A stretch of 64,000 nt of DNA from Propionibacterium cyclohexanicum (lineage in GTDB: Bacteria; Actinomycetota; Actinomycetes; Propionibacteriales; Propionibacteriaceae), in assembly GCF_900111365.1 (NCBI RefSeq), contig NZ_FOGZ01000001.1, forward strand, positions 62,001 through 126,000, given 5' to 3'. This document shows, in pieces, positions 51,890 through 63,917 of this stretch. How positions within the stretch are numbered: position 1 is the first letter of the stretch; the number at the start of each line of letters is the position of its first letter. Both the position numbers and the translations under genes were made by a program. Under the pieces are notes generated by a model that saw only the letters and a list, made by a program, of their open reading frames with translations, was not told the DNA's origin and searched no databases.

Positions 51890-52498
51890 ATGCCGGCGTT
51901 GCGGGTCGGTCTCACCGGGGGCATCGCCTGCGGCAAGAGCCTGGTGGCGGGCATGTTGCGCGCTCACGGCGCCGTCGTCATCGACAACGATGTGCTGGCC
52001 CGGCAGGTGGTCGAGCCCGGCACGCCCGGCCTGGCAGCGCTCGTGCGGCGCTTCGGGAGAGCTGTCCTCGCCGCGGATGGCAGTCTGGATCGGCACCGCC
52101 TCGCTGCGATCGTCTTCGAGGATGCGTCGGCGCTCGAGGAGCTCAACGCCATCGTGCATCCGCTGGTGCGCCGGGCTGCCGCCGAGGCCGAGGCCCGGAT
52201 GCCCGAGGATGCGGTGGTGGTCCACGACATCCCACTGCTCATCGAATCGGGTCAGGCCGGCGACTTCGACCTGCTGGTCGTGGTCGACGTGCCCGAAGAG
52301 CTGCAGCTGAGGCGACTCGTCGAACGTGAGGGGCTCGACGAAGCCGGCGCCCGCGCCCGGATCGAGTCCCAGGTCGGCCGGCCGATCCGCCTCGCGGCTG
52401 CCGATGTGGTCATCGACAACGCGGGAACCAGACAGCACACCCGCGATCAGGTCGATGCCCTGTGGCACAGCCTGGTTCGCCGTTCCTCCCGCACCTGA
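51890..52498 (+). CDS. coaE: Dephospho-CoA kinase
   Basis: 202 aa single-domain kinase for the last step of CoA synthesis. P-loop VGLTGGIACGKSLVA, VIDNDVLARQVVEPGT (Asp base), IVHPLVR, DIPLLIESG and the lid region VDVPEELQLRRLVERE are present. Mycobacterial CoaE carries an extra C-terminal GrpB-like domain; it is absent here. Confidence 0.95.
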   Translation: MPALRVGLTGGIACGKSLVAGMLRAHGAVVIDNDVLARQVVEPGTPGLAALVRRFGRAVLAADGSLDRHRLAAIVFEDASALEELNAIVHPLVRRAAAEAEARMPEDAVVVHDIPLLIESGQAGDFDLLVVVDVPEELQLRRLVEREGLDEAGARARIESQVGRPIRLAAADVVIDNAGTRQHTRDQVDALWHSLVRRSSRT

Positions 52499-52576
52499 GC
52501 ACTCGGCCACCCGCCGGCCTGATCGGGCGATCCCCATGCGGCAGCCGGCCGCGCCGATTGTGTCGGTGGCACCGCA

Positions 52577-52582
52577 TAGGCT
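52577..52582 (+). promoter_or_regulatory. -10 hexamer TAGGCT, leaderless uvrB start
   Basis: It sits 6 nt before ATG 52589. No LexA box is seen near it. Confidence 0.55.
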
Positions 52583-52588
52583 CACGAT

Positions 52589-54667
52589 ATGCGTCCCGTC
52601 GAATCCATCCAGCGGACAGTCGCGCCGTTCACGATGCAGGCCGACTTCCAGCCCTCCGGGGATCAGCCGCGCGCCATCGACGATATCGAGAAGCGCATCA
52701 AGGCAGGCGAGCAGGATGTCGTGCTGCTGGGCGCCACCGGAACCGGCAAGACCGCCACCGTCGGCTGGCTGGCGGAGCGCCTTCAGCGCCCGATGCTCGT
52801 CATGCAGCCGAACAAGACGCTGGCCGCGCAGTTCGCCACCGAGCTGCGGGGCTTCTTCCCCGACAACGCCATCGAGTACTTCGTCAGCTACTACGACTAT
52901 TACCAGCCCGAGGCCTACATCCCGCAGACCGATACCTACATCGAGAAGGACTCCAGCCTCAACGAGGAGGTCGAGAGACTGCGCCACAGTGCCACGAACT
53001 CGCTGCTCACCCGGCGCGATGTCATCGTCGTCGCCACCGTCAGCGCCATCTACGGGCTGGGCACCCCCCAGGAATATGTGGACCGGATGGTCACCCTCAC
53101 AGTGGGAGATGAGTGGCAGCGCAACGAACTGCTGCGCAGGCTCGTCGAGATGCAGTATGTGCGCAACGACATCGCCGCGACCCGCGGCACCTTCAGGGTG
53201 CGCGGGGACACCCTGGAGATCTTCCCGATGTACGAGGAGAACGCGCTGCGAGTGGAGTTCTTCGGCGACGAGATCGAGGCGCTCACGACGCTGCATCCCA
53301 TCAGCGGCGAGATTCTCTCCCAGGACGAGCAGGTCCACGTCTTCCCCGCCTCGCACTATGTGGCCGGACCCGAGCGCATGGAGCGGGCGATTGCCGAGAT
53401 CGAGGAGGAGCTGAGCGAGCGGCTGGGCGAACTCGAGAAGGACAACAAGCTGCTGGAGGCCCAGCGGCTGCGGATGCGCACCAACTACGACATCGAGATG
53501 ATGCGCCAGATCGGCACCTGCGCCGGTATCGAGAACTACTCGCGCCACATCGACGGGCGCGGTCCCGGCACCCCGCCGAACTGCCTGCTCGATTACTTCC
53601 CCGAGGACTTCGTGCTGGTCATCGACGAGTCGCATGTCACCGTGCCGCAGATCGGCGGCATGTACGAGGGCGACATGAGCCGCAAGCGCACCCTCGTCGA
53701 ACACGGCTTCCGCCTTCCCAGCGCCATGGACAACAGGCCCTTGCGCTTCGAGGAGTTCACCGAGCGGATCGGCCAGACCATCTACCTGTCCGCCACTCCC
53801 GGGCCCTACGAACTGGCGCGAGCCAACGGCGTGGTCGAGCAGATCATTCGCCCGACCGGACTCGTCGACCCGGAGGTCATCGTCAAGCCCACGCACGGTC
53901 AGATCGACGATCTGCTGGGTGAGATCCATGCGCGCACCGAGCGCCATGAGCGGGTGCTCGTCACCACACTGACCAAGAAGATGGCTGAGGATCTCACCGA
54001 ATACCTGATGGAGAAGGGCGTACGGACCCGCTATCTGCACAGCGAGGTCGACACCCTGCGTCGCGTGGAGCTGCTCCGCGAGCTCCGGATGGGCGAATAC
54101 GACGTCCTGGTGGGCATCAACCTGCTGCGCGAGGGCCTCGACCTGCCCGAGGTCAGCCTGGTCGCCATTCTCGATGCCGACAAGGAAGGCTTCCTGCGCT
54201 CGGACCGTTCGCTCATCCAGACCATCGGGCGTGCTGCGCGCAATGTCTCGGGCCAGGTCCACATGTACGCCGACACCATCACGGCCTCGATGGCCAAGGC
54301 GATCGACGAGACGAACCGGCGCCGTCAGATCCAGATCGACTACAACCGCGAGCACGGTGTCGACCCTCAGCCGCTGCGCAAGAAGATCGCCGACATCACC
54401 GACATGCTGGCCCGCGAGGACGCCGACACCGCTGCGCTGATGGCCGCCTCGGCGCCGGACGGGCATCGCGTCACAGCCGTCCCGGCTTCTGGCGACCGTG
54501 TCGCAAAGAACCTGCCGGCCACCGAGCTGGCGGGACTCATCCAGGATCTCACCGATCAGATGCATGGTGCCGCCGCTGAGTTGCACTTCGAGCTGGCCGC
54601 ACGTCTGCGCGACGAGATCTCCGATCTCAAGAAGGAGCTGCGGGGCATGGTCGAGGCCGCCCGCTGA
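52589..54667 (+). CDS. uvrB: Excinuclease ABC subunit B
   Basis: 692 aa DNA damage-verifying helicase of nucleotide excision repair. Walker A GATGTGKT, the beta-hairpin region [19 protein letters not shown] (motif II), LSATPGPYE, helicase motif V/VI ([23 protein letters not shown]) and a C-terminal UVR domain ([19 protein letters not shown]) that contacts UvrC are present. ATG 52589 is supported by the -10 spacing. It is in the conserved coaE-uvrB pairing. Confidence 0.97.
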   Translation: MRPVESIQRTVAPFTMQADFQPSGDQPRAIDDIEKRIKAGEQDVVLLGATGTGKTATVGWLAERLQRPMLVMQPNKTLAAQFATELRGFFPDNAIEYFVSYYDYYQPEAYIPQTDTYIEKDSSLNEEVERLRHSATNSLLTRRDVIVVATVSAIYGLGTPQEYVDRMVTLTVGDEWQRNELLRRLVEMQYVRNDIAATRGTFRVRGDTLEIFPMYEENALRVEFFGDEIEALTTLHPISGEILSQDEQVHVFPASHYVAGPERMERAIAEIEEELSERLGELEKDNKLLEAQRLRMRTNYDIEMMRQIGTCAGIENYSRHIDGRGPGTPPNCLLDYFPEDFVLVIDESHVTVPQIGGMYEGDMSRKRTLVEHGFRLPSAMDNRPLRFEEFTERIGQTIYLSATPGPYELARANGVVEQIIRPTGLVDPEVIVKPTHGQIDDLLGEIHARTERHERVLVTTLTKKMAEDLTEYLMEKGVRTRYLHSEVDTLRRVELLRELRMGEYDVLVGINLLREGLDLPEVSLVAILDADKEGFLRSDRSLIQTIGRAARNVSGQVHMYADTITASMAKAIDETNRRRQIQIDYNREHGVDPQPLRKKIADITDMLAREDADTAALMAASAPDGHRVTAVPASGDRVAKNLPATELAGLIQDLTDQMHGAAAELHFELAARLRDEISDLKKELRGMVEAAR

Positions 54668-54721
54668 GTCGTGTCGTGGGGCAGCCGGTGCAGCACTTCC
54701 TCCGGCAGTGACACAATGAGC

Positions 54722-54832
54722 ACCCTTGGGGGGAGTACTCCGCACTCGCAGTCGTCGTCACGACGGTCACGATCGGTGATCCGGCGCTGCGCTCCGGCCG
54801 TTGTGCGCCGGAGGGAAGAGACCTCAGCTGCC
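54722..54832 (+). ncRNA. yybP-ykoY riboswitch (Mn2+)
   Basis: The conserved 5' GGGGAGUA (54730-54737) and 3' GGAAGAGACCU (54814-54824) sequences of the yybP-ykoY class are both present. UUGGGG (54726-54731) can pair with CCUCAG (54822-54827) as P1, and internal helices include GUCGUC-acgacg-type and CCGGCGC...GCGCCGG pairs. It lies 15 bp before a TerC-family gene, the commonest partner of this manganese-sensing riboswitch. Confidence 0.85.
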
Positions 54833-54846
54833 TGTGGGGAGATGTC

Positions 54847-55839
54847 TTGCAGATCACACCGTTCGTCTGGATCGTCACTATCGTCGTCATGCTGGCGGTG
54901 CTCATCGCCGATGCCGTGCTACTGGCCCGTCGGCCCCATGTGCCGGGGATCCGCGAGTGCCTCGTGTTCGTCGCCCTGTATGTCGCGGCCGCCATTGCCT
55001 TCGGCCTCGGGCTGCACATCATCTCCGGGCCAGGTCCAGCGGGGGAGTTCTTCGCCGGCTGGCTCACCGAGTACAGCCTCTCGCTGGACAATCTGTTCAT
55101 CTTCCTCATCATCATGACGAAGCTGAAGGTTCCCCGACGCAGCCAGCAGTTCGCGCTGCTCGTCGGCATCATGCTGGCGCTGGTCTTCCGAGGCATCTTC
55201 ATCGGGCTTGGCGCAGCGCTCATCGCACGGCTCGAGTGGATCTTCTTCGTCTTCGGGGCCTGGCTCATCTACACCGCCGTCAATCTGGTGCGCGACCACC
55301 TGCGCGGCAGTTCCGAGGAGGAAGTGGACGAGGCGGTCGGCGGTCCGGTGATGCGCTGGATCCAGCGCGCCGTACCGAGCACCGGAGATTTTCGCGAGGA
55401 CAGGATTTTCGTGCGCAGCAATGGGAAACTGCTCGCCACATCGCTGTTCTTCGTCGTCGTTGCGCTGGGCACCACCGACGTGATGTTCGCGCTGGACTCG
55501 ATTCCGGCCATCTACGGGCTCACCCAGGAGCCCTACATCGTCTTCACCGCCAATGTCTTCGCCCTCATGGGACTGCGCCAGCTGTACTTCCTTCTCGGGG
55601 ACCTGCTCAACCGGCTGGTCTACCTGCCGCTCGGCCTGTCCGTATTGCTCACCTTCATCGGTCTCAAGCTCATTGCGCACGCCGGGCACCACTACGGCTG
55701 GGACCACCATCTGGGCTTCGACCTCGACATCTCCACCGGCATCTCGCTGCTGGTGATCGTGGTCATCCTCGTCTCGACCACGCTCGCCAGCGTCATCAAG
55801 ATGCGGGCGGATGCGCGGCGTGAGCGCCCAGTGGCCTGA
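54847..55839 (+). CDS. TerC family membrane protein, probable Mn2+ exporter
   Basis: 330 aa with about nine membrane helices. TerC signatures: EYSLSLDNLFIFLIIM (acidic/Asn helix), ALVFRGIFIGLGAAL, and a repeat motif TTDVMFALDSIPAIYGLTQEPYIVFTANVFALMGLRQLYF, quoted only in part. A His-rich loop (HAGHHYGWDHH) lies late in the protein. TerC-type proteins export or metalate with manganese; the riboswitch upstream supports Mn2+-induced expression. TTG 54847 is the start that begins just before the first helix. Confidence 0.88.
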   Translation: MQITPFVWIVTIVVMLAVLIADAVLLARRPHVPGIRECLVFVALYVAAAIAFGLGLHIISGPGPAGEFFAGWLTEYSLSLDNLFIFLIIMTKLKVPRRSQQFALLVGIMLALVFRGIFIGLGAALIARLEWIFFVFGAWLIYTAVNLVRDHLRGSSEEEVDEAVGGPVMRWIQRAVPSTGDFREDRIFVRSNGKLLATSLFFVVVALGTTDVMFALDSIPAIYGLTQEPYIVFTANVFALMGLRQLYFLLGDLLNRLVYLPLGLSVLLTFIGLKLIAHAGHHYGWDHHLGFDLDISTGISLLVIVVILVSTTLASVIKMRADARRERPVA

Positions 55840-55850
55840 ACGGCCTCGCG

Positions 55851-55917
55851 GTGCTCACCAGTGGGCCGGTGGTTCGGGGTGCTCACCAGTGGGCCGGTGG
55901 TTCGGGGTGCTCACCAG
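55851..55917. repeat. 28-bp tandem repeat, 2.4 copies
   Basis: Two identical copies (55851-55878, 55879-55906) plus the first 11 bp of a third, whose end contains the stop codon of the minus-strand MBL gene. It lies between two convergent genes. Confidence 0.92.
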
Positions 55918-56510
55918 CCCCGCCGACGCCACTGCTCCAGGCTCGGGCGTTCGGCCCCGAGCGTGGTGGCAGCGCCGTGTCCGGGTGCGACCACCGTATC
56001 GTCGGGGAAACGGTCGAACAATGTGGTGGTGACCCCTGCGAACAGGCTGGCGAACTGCTGTGGCCCGGCCGTCTTCCCGAGCCCTCCGGGGAACAGCGAG
56101 TCCCCGGTGAACAAGGTGGTAGGGGTGCCCGGCGCCACGAGGGCGATCGACCCCGGCGTATGGCCCACCAAGCCGATCACCTCGAGCTGTGCTGCGCCAA
56201 TCCCGATATGGTCACCGGTCCACACCGGCTCGCAGCGAACCCCGGTGCGCCCTTCGATCGAGCCGGCGTCGGGAGCTCCGCACAGCGCCCGCGCGCCGGT
56301 GCGCGCCACGATCTGGGCCAGCGCGCCGATGTGGTCCTCGTGGCGGTGCGTGGTGACGACCCAGTCCAGCTCCCGGCCCGCCAGCCACCGAAGCAGCCGC
56401 TGGGGCTCGGCGGCGGCGTCGATGAGGCCGAGGTGCCCTGCACCGTCATCCAGCAGATAGGCATTGTTGTCCATGGGGCCGACGCTCAGGCACGAGTAGT
56501 GGACTGTCAT
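55911..56510 (-). CDS. Glyoxalase II-like MBL-fold hydrolase
   Basis: 199 aa. TTHRHEDHIGAL (HxHxDH), GHTPGSIAL (His), FTGDSLFPGGLGK (Asp) and APGHG (His) complete the two-metal site of the hydroxyacylglutathione-hydrolase branch. In actinobacteria such enzymes may act on mycothiol thioesters, but the substrate is unknown. ATG 56510 overlaps the upstream MDMPI gene by 4 bp. The same MBL-uvrA neighbourhood occurs in mycobacteria. Confidence 0.88.
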   Translation of the reverse strand: MTVHYSCLSVGPMDNNAYLLDDGAGHLGLIDAAAEPQRLLRWLAGRELDWVVTTHRHEDHIGALAQIVARTGARALCGAPDAGSIEGRTGVRCEPVWTGDHIGIGAAQLEVIGLVGHTPGSIALVAPGTPTTLFTGDSLFPGGLGKTAGPQQFASLFAGVTTTLFDRFPDDTVVAPGHGAATTLGAERPSLEQWRRRGW

Positions 56511-57289
56511 GCCCGCCAGCCCTCCGGCAGCCGGGGCAGGCGCCGGGCCGCGGTGTCCCCGGGAGGCATGCGGCCGGTGAGCCAGCCGAGCAGCAAGGAA
56601 TCGGTTCCGCCGACCGGCACCGGACGGCCGGGAGGACCGAGCCTGATGTGGAATCCCGAGGTCGATTCGATCTGCATCGCCGGTATCCCGGGCGCGTCGC
56701 CGATCCAATAGCAGGTCCACTCCAGGACCCACCGGGCGATGTCGTCGTCGATGTCCTGGATGGTGAACCCGGTGTCCAGGTCGATGTGGTGCAGGACGAC
56801 CTCGCGTAGCCTCGCGAGCGGCAGCAGGTCGGCGCGCAACAGCCGGGTGGGGGTCAGCTCGACCAGTTCTGCGCCACCGCTGCTCTCCAGGGCGTCCAGA
56901 CCGCGATGCAGTCGCCCGGCCGAGGTGTCCAGATCGATCTGGAGGTCGAGCCCCGAGCGTTCGGAGCCGCGTTCGATGTCATACATCTGCTCGCTCTGTG
57001 AGACATACATTGGGGAGGTGACGCCCCGGTAGCGGCCGTCGAGGATCCGCGACAGCGCATCGGCGTTCCGGGCCAGATGACTGGCGACGTGAGCCCGTGT
57101 CCACCCCGGAAGCAGGCTGGGCTGCTGCCAGGCCGCCTCGTCGATCGCGATGGTGTCGCCGAGCAGCCGCTGGGTGGCCTCGAGCTTGCGGCGGCGCACT
57201 TCGCGGAGATCACCGGCGCCCGGCAGACGCACTTGGTCGTCGACGTCCGGCACGGCGATCACCCCCAGTTCCGCAGGCCAGTCGACCAC
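56507..57289 (-). CDS. Maleylpyruvate isomerase (MDMPI)/DinB-like family protein
   Basis: 260 aa. The N-terminal four-helix DinB-like domain has [21 protein letters not shown] with candidate metal His residues, and [12 protein letters not shown] supplies a further His pair. A C-terminal MDMPI domain ([14 protein letters not shown]...[11 protein letters not shown]) follows. Such proteins are mycothiol-dependent or thiol-transferase related; the reaction here is not known. It overlaps the downstream MBL hydrolase by 4 bp, suggesting a two-gene thiol-related unit divergent from uvrA. Confidence 0.8.
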   Translation of the reverse strand: MVDWPAELGVIAVPDVDDQVRLPGAGDLREVRRRKLEATQRLLGDTIAIDEAAWQQPSLLPGWTRAHVASHLARNADALSRILDGRYRGVTSPMYVSQSEQMYDIERGSERSGLDLQIDLDTSAGRLHRGLDALESSGGAELVELTPTRLLRADLLPLARLREVVLHHIDLDTGFTIQDIDDDIARWVLEWTCYWIGDAPGIPAMQIESTSGFHIRLGPPGRPVPVGGTDSLLLGWLTGRMPPGDTAARRLPRLPEGWRA

Positions 57290-57380
57290 GCGGCCGACTC
57301 ATGTGTCCACCCGCTTGACCGTACCCTGAGGTCGGACGTCGCGCAGCACTCGGATGCGCAGATCTGTCACAGGCGCTCTC

Positions 57381-57386
57381 TACCAT
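57381..57386 (+). promoter_or_regulatory. -10 hexamer TACCAT, leaderless uvrA start
   Basis: It lies 7 nt before GTG 57394 and overlaps the alternative ATG at 57385, which argues for the GTG start. Confidence 0.5.
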
Positions 57387-57393
57387 GGTGTGC

Positions 57394-60306
<2,913 letters not shown>

Positions 60307-60377
60307 TCCACCGGCCCGGGCCTCGCCCGCCCGGCACGCGGTGCTGCTCGGCGAGCCGCCCGCCTCACACCCCGCCC

Positions 60378-60914
60378 TCACACCACCGTGTCGTTGTCCA
60401 GCCGGTAGAGCCGGCTGACGCGTTGGCTGCCGTCGGGGCGCAGCATCTGCTCGACGCACTTGTGGGTGAACTCGGCGCCGAGCCCGATGATCGCCTTGTT
60501 CGCGCGGCGATCCATGTCGTCAGCGCGCATGACGATTCCGGAGCAGCCGTTCTCGCGTGCCACGTCCACCATGACTCGCTTGACCCGTCTATTGACGCCG
60601 GTACCCCAGGTCTGCGGCACCATATAGGTGGCTCCGATCTCGACATCCTCGCCGGCGCGGAAATGACTCGTCGTACCGATCACCTCGTCACCCATGAACA
60701 CCACCCAGGCAATGCGCTCCCGGCCACCGGGGCGTTTCCCCATCCGGTGAGTCAGTTCCTCCGAATCGGCCGCCGGTCCTTTGGGGGCGAATTCGAAGAT
60801 CGCCGGATCCTGAAGGGCATTCCACAGCGGCGCCGCGTGGCGGCCCGGATCCCAGCGCTCCAGGCGCAGATCGCCGGCAGTCAGGCATGACTGCGGAAAT
60901 GGCCAGCGCAGCAT
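60378..60914 (-). CDS. GNAT family N-acetyltransferase (RimJ/RimL-like)
   Basis: 178 aa. LRLERWDPGRHAAPLWNALQDP opens a RimJ/RimL-type GNAT; VVFMGDEVIGTTSHF and the acetyl-CoA loop QTWGTGVNRRVKRVM follow, then a VMRADDMDRRANKAIIGLGAEF block. It may acetylate a protein N-terminus or small amine; the substrate is unknown. ATG 60914 is chosen for AAGGAG 9 nt upstream; earlier in-frame starts add a non-conserved extension. It is convergent with uvrA and divergent from uvrC. Confidence 0.85.
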   Translation of the reverse strand: MLRWPFPQSCLTAGDLRLERWDPGRHAAPLWNALQDPAIFEFAPKGPAADSEELTHRMGKRPGGRERIAWVVFMGDEVIGTTSHFRAGEDVEIGATYMVPQTWGTGVNRRVKRVMVDVARENGCSGIVMRADDMDRRANKAIIGLGAEFTHKCVEQMLRPDGSQRVSRLYRLDNDTVV

Positions 60915-61036
60915 CGTGATCAACTCCTTGACGTGAGCTCGTGGCATGGTCCGGGCCGGCGCCCGGGGCGTCGGAGCCCCGATCCAGCATCCCTCCACCG
61001 TAGCGCGGACGATGGTGGGCGACCTGCGAGGGCACC

Positions 61037-61042
61037 TATGCT
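61037..61042 (+). promoter_or_regulatory. -10 hexamer TATGCT, leaderless uvrC start
   Basis: It lies 6 nt before ATG 61049 with no Shine-Dalgarno sequence. Confidence 0.55.
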
Positions 61043-61048
61043 CGGCGC

Positions 61049-63019
61049 ATGGCCGACCCGTCACGTTACCGTCCGGCGCCGGGTTCGATTCCCACCGATC
61101 CGGGCGTGTACCGCTTCTCCGACAGCCATCACCAGGTGATCTACGTCGGCAAGGCGAAGAACCTGCGCAACCGGCTCAACAGCTACTTCCAAGACATCGC
61201 GGCGCTGCACCCGCGGACCCAGACGATGGTGCGCACTGCCGCCCATGTGGAGTGGACCGTGGTGCAGAACGAGCTGGAGTCGCTCCAGCTCGAGTACACC
61301 TGGATCAAGCAGTACGACCCCCGGTTCAACATCAAGTACCGCGATGACAAGACCTATCCGTGGTTGTGCGTGACCTGGAGCGAGGAGGTGCCAAGGGTCT
61401 TCGTCGGGCGTGGTGCCAAGCACAAGGGCTGGCGATACTACGGCCCGTTCAGCGAGGCGTGGGCGATCCGCGAGACGCTCGACCAGCTGCTCCACGTCTT
61501 CCCGATGCGTTCCTGCACACCCGGGGTCTACCGCCGGGCGCAGAGCACCGGACGGCCCTGCCTGCTCGCCTACATCGGGATGTGCTCCGCGCCATGCGTA
61601 GGGTGGATCAGTCCCGAGGACCATCGCGAGATCGTCGCGGACCTGTGCAGCTTCATGGAGGGTCACTCGGGTCGGCTGGAGCGAAAGCTCACCGCTCAGA
61701 TGAAGGCGGCCTCGCAGAGGCAAGACTACGAGCAGGCGGCGAAGCTGCGCGATGCCCTCAAGGCCCTCGCCAAGGCCACCGAGCGCAATGCCATCGTGCT
61801 GCCCGACGGCACCAACGCCGATGTCATCGCGATAGCCGTCGATCCTCTCGAGGTGGCCGTCCAGGTCTTCCATGTGCGCAGCGGACGGGTGCACGGGGAG
61901 CGCAGCTGGGTCGCCGATCGTGCCGATGACGCCGACGAGGGCGACCTCGTCGAATCGTTCATCCTGCAGCTCTATTCGGACGCCACTGTGCCGCGCGAGG
62001 TCATCGTGCCGGCCGAACCGTCCTCGGGTGCGGTGCTCACCGAGCTCTTGGCCGAGCAGCGTGGGGCTGCAGTGAACATCCACGTGCCCCGGCGGGGCGA
62101 CAAGCGGGTGCTGTTGGACACCGTGGCACGCAATGCCGCCCAGGCCCTGTCCCGGCACAAGGCGAAACGCGCGTCCGACCTCGGTACGCGCAACAAGGCG
62201 ATGGAGGAACTCCAAGAGGCCCTTGACCTGCCCGAGGCGCCGCTGCGGATAGAGGGATACGACATCAGCCATCTGCAGGGGACCGAGGTGGTGGGCTCCA
62301 TGGTCGTCTTCGAGGATGGCCTCGCCCGCAAGAGCGAGTACCGCCGCTTTGTCATCAAGAGCTTCGAGGGCTCGGACGACCTGCGGGCCATGGACGAGGT
62401 GCTGAGCCGCCGCTTCGCCCGCCTCATCGAGGATCGTCGGGCGATGGAGACCGCGCAGGACGGCGCACCGGTCCTCATCGACCCCGAGACCGGGCGTCCG
62501 CTCAAGTTTGCCTACACCCCCTCGCTCGTCGTCATCGACGGCGGTCCGCTGCAGGTGGGCGCCGCAGCTCGAGCGGTGGCGGAGCTGGGACTCACCGAGA
62601 TACGCATCGTGGGCCTTGCGAAGCGCCTCGAGGAGGTCTGGCTGCCCGGCGAGGACAACCCGATCATCCTGCCCCGCAACTCCGAGGGGCTCTACCTCCT
62701 CCAGCGGGTGCGCGACGAATCCCACCGCTTCGCCATCACGCACCACCGCGAGCGCCGTTCCAAGGCGATGGTCGAGTCCGTGCTCGACTCCGTCCCAGGG
62801 CTGGGCCAGGTGCGGCGCAAGACCCTGCTGGCGCACTTCGGCTCGCTGCGCACGCTGCGCCGGGCCAGCGTCGAGGAGATCGCTGCGCTGCCCGGCATCG
62901 GTCCCGCCACTGCTGCCGCGGTCGTCGCAGCCTTGGAGAAGGACCGGCCGACAACTGCGGTCAACGCGACCACCGGCGAGATCATCGCGGATCCGCCGCG
63001 CCCCGAGGACGGGCGATAA
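61049..63019 (+). CDS. uvrC: Excinuclease ABC subunit C
   Basis: 656 aa dual endonuclease of nucleotide excision repair. The GIY-YIG domain ([29 protein letters not shown], shown in part) cuts 3'; CTPGVYRRA.. [13 protein letters not shown] is the Cys-containing cluster; a UVR domain ([15 protein letters not shown]) binds UvrB. The RNase H-like domain ([29 protein letters not shown]) cuts 5'; (HhH)2 motifs end the protein ([25 protein letters not shown]). The TAA stop lies inside a candidate -10 for rapZ. Confidence 0.97.
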   Translation: MADPSRYRPAPGSIPTDPGVYRFSDSHHQVIYVGKAKNLRNRLNSYFQDIAALHPRTQTMVRTAAHVEWTVVQNELESLQLEYTWIKQYDPRFNIKYRDDKTYPWLCVTWSEEVPRVFVGRGAKHKGWRYYGPFSEAWAIRETLDQLLHVFPMRSCTPGVYRRAQSTGRPCLLAYIGMCSAPCVGWISPEDHREIVADLCSFMEGHSGRLERKLTAQMKAASQRQDYEQAAKLRDALKALAKATERNAIVLPDGTNADVIAIAVDPLEVAVQVFHVRSGRVHGERSWVADRADDADEGDLVESFILQLYSDATVPREVIVPAEPSSGAVLTELLAEQRGAAVNIHVPRRGDKRVLLDTVARNAAQALSRHKAKRASDLGTRNKAMEELQEALDLPEAPLRIEGYDISHLQGTEVVGSMVVFEDGLARKSEYRRFVIKSFEGSDDLRAMDEVLSRRFARLIEDRRAMETAQDGAPVLIDPETGRPLKFAYTPSLVVIDGGPLQVGAAARAVAELGLTEIRIVGLAKRLEEVWLPGEDNPIILPRNSEGLYLLQRVRDESHRFAITHHRERRSKAMVESVLDSVPGLGQVRRKTLLAHFGSLRTLRRASVEEIAALPGIGPATAAAVVAALEKDRPTTAVNATTGEIIADPPRPEDGR

Positions 63020-63020
63020 T
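63015..63020 (+). promoter_or_regulatory. -10 hexamer GATAAT overlapping uvrC stop, before rapZ
   Basis: GATAAT contains the uvrC TAA and lies 6 nt before GTG 63027, the same geometry as the other leaderless starts. Confidence 0.4.
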
Positions 63021-63026
63021 GGCATG

Positions 63027-63917
63027 GTGAGCGCAACGCCAGCACCGGCCCGTCATCTGCCGAGGCAGCCCCGCACCGTGATCATCACCGGACTGTCCGG
63101 CGCCGGGCGGCGAACCTGCGCACATGCCATGGAGGATCTCGGCTGGTTCGTGGTGGACAATCTCCCGCCCAGCCTGCTTCCCCAGCTCATCACGACCGCC
63201 AGCACCTCGGGTCTCAACCGGCTGGCAGTGGGCCTCGATGTGCGCAGCCGCGACATGTTCGAGCAGCTTCCAGTGGTTTTCGCACAGCTCGACGCCCAAG
63301 GCGTCACGCCCGAGATCCTCTTCCTGGAGGCCAGCGACGAGGCGATCGTGCGCCGCCAGGAGTCCAGCCGCCGCCCGCTACCCCTCCAGGGTGACGGACG
63401 CCTGCTCGACGGCATCGTCAAGGAACGCCGGATGCTGTCCGATCTGCGGGCCAGCGCGGACATGGTGATCGACAGCTCACGTCTCAACGTGCACCAACTG
63501 TCGAGCCGGATCGCCCACATCTACGGTGGCTCGGACGCCGAGACCCTGCGCGTGCAGGTGATGAGCTTCGGGTACAAGAACGGACTGCCGATGGACGCCG
63601 ACATGGTCTTCGACGTCCGCTTCCTGCCGAACCCGCACTGGGTTCCCGAGTTGCGTCCGCAGACCGGGCTGTCGAAGGCGGTGAGCGAGTACGTGCTCTC
63701 CCGCCCTGGGGCCCAGGCCTTCCTCGACTCCTTCGAGGCGCTGTTCGCCGTCGTCGAACCCGGCTATCTGCGCGAGGGCAAGCGCCAGGTGACCATCGCG
63801 ATCGGCTGCACCGGGGGCAAGCACCGGTCCACGGCAATCAGCGAGGCCGCCGCCGCCCGGCTGCGCGAACGCGGCTGGCAGGTCAGCGTCCTGCATCGGG
63901 ATCTGGGGCTGGAATGA
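63027..63917 (+). CDS. rapZ: RapZ/YvcJ-family nucleotide-binding protein
   Basis: 296 aa. The Walker A-like loop reads ITGLSGAGRRT, with Arg at the position of the usual Lys, as in the mycobacterial homologue. FVVDNLPPSLLPQL, the SRRPLPL block, FGYKNGLP, DVRFLPNPHW and a C-terminal CTGGKHRS phosphate/metabolite-binding motif follow. In Proteobacteria RapZ directs GlmS sRNA decay; in Actinobacteria the gene pairs with yvcK and whiA, and its function is less clear. ATG 63024 is one codon earlier. The stop overlaps yvcK by 4 bp. Confidence 0.92.
   Translation: MSATPAPARHLPRQPRTVIITGLSGAGRRTCAHAMEDLGWFVVDNLPPSLLPQLITTASTSGLNRLAVGLDVRSRDMFEQLPVVFAQLDAQGVTPEILFLEASDEAIVRRQESSRRPLPLQGDGRLLDGIVKERRMLSDLRASADMVIDSSRLNVHQLSSRIAHIYGGSDAETLRVQVMSFGYKNGLPMDADMVFDVRFLPNPHWVPELRPQTGLSKAVSEYVLSRPGAQAFLDSFEALFAVVEPGYLREGKRQVTIAIGCTGGKHRSTAISEAAAARLRERGWQVSVLHRDLGLE

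Noticed and set aside
1005-55906. A single dispersed repeat family sharing the word ggccaccggc among the tandem repeat loci at 1005, 32021 and (in part) 55851
   Set aside because: The same 10-mer also occurs inside the cyclophilin coding sequence near 3530, so chance in a GC-rich genome explains it.
52499-57393. LexA boxes before uvrB or uvrA
   Set aside because: No TCGAAC-N4-GTTCGA-like palindrome is present upstream of either gene.
63027-63120. RapZ with a broken Walker A (Arg for Lys)
   Set aside because: The mycobacterial homologue has the same GLSGAGR form, so this is a clade feature rather than a defect.
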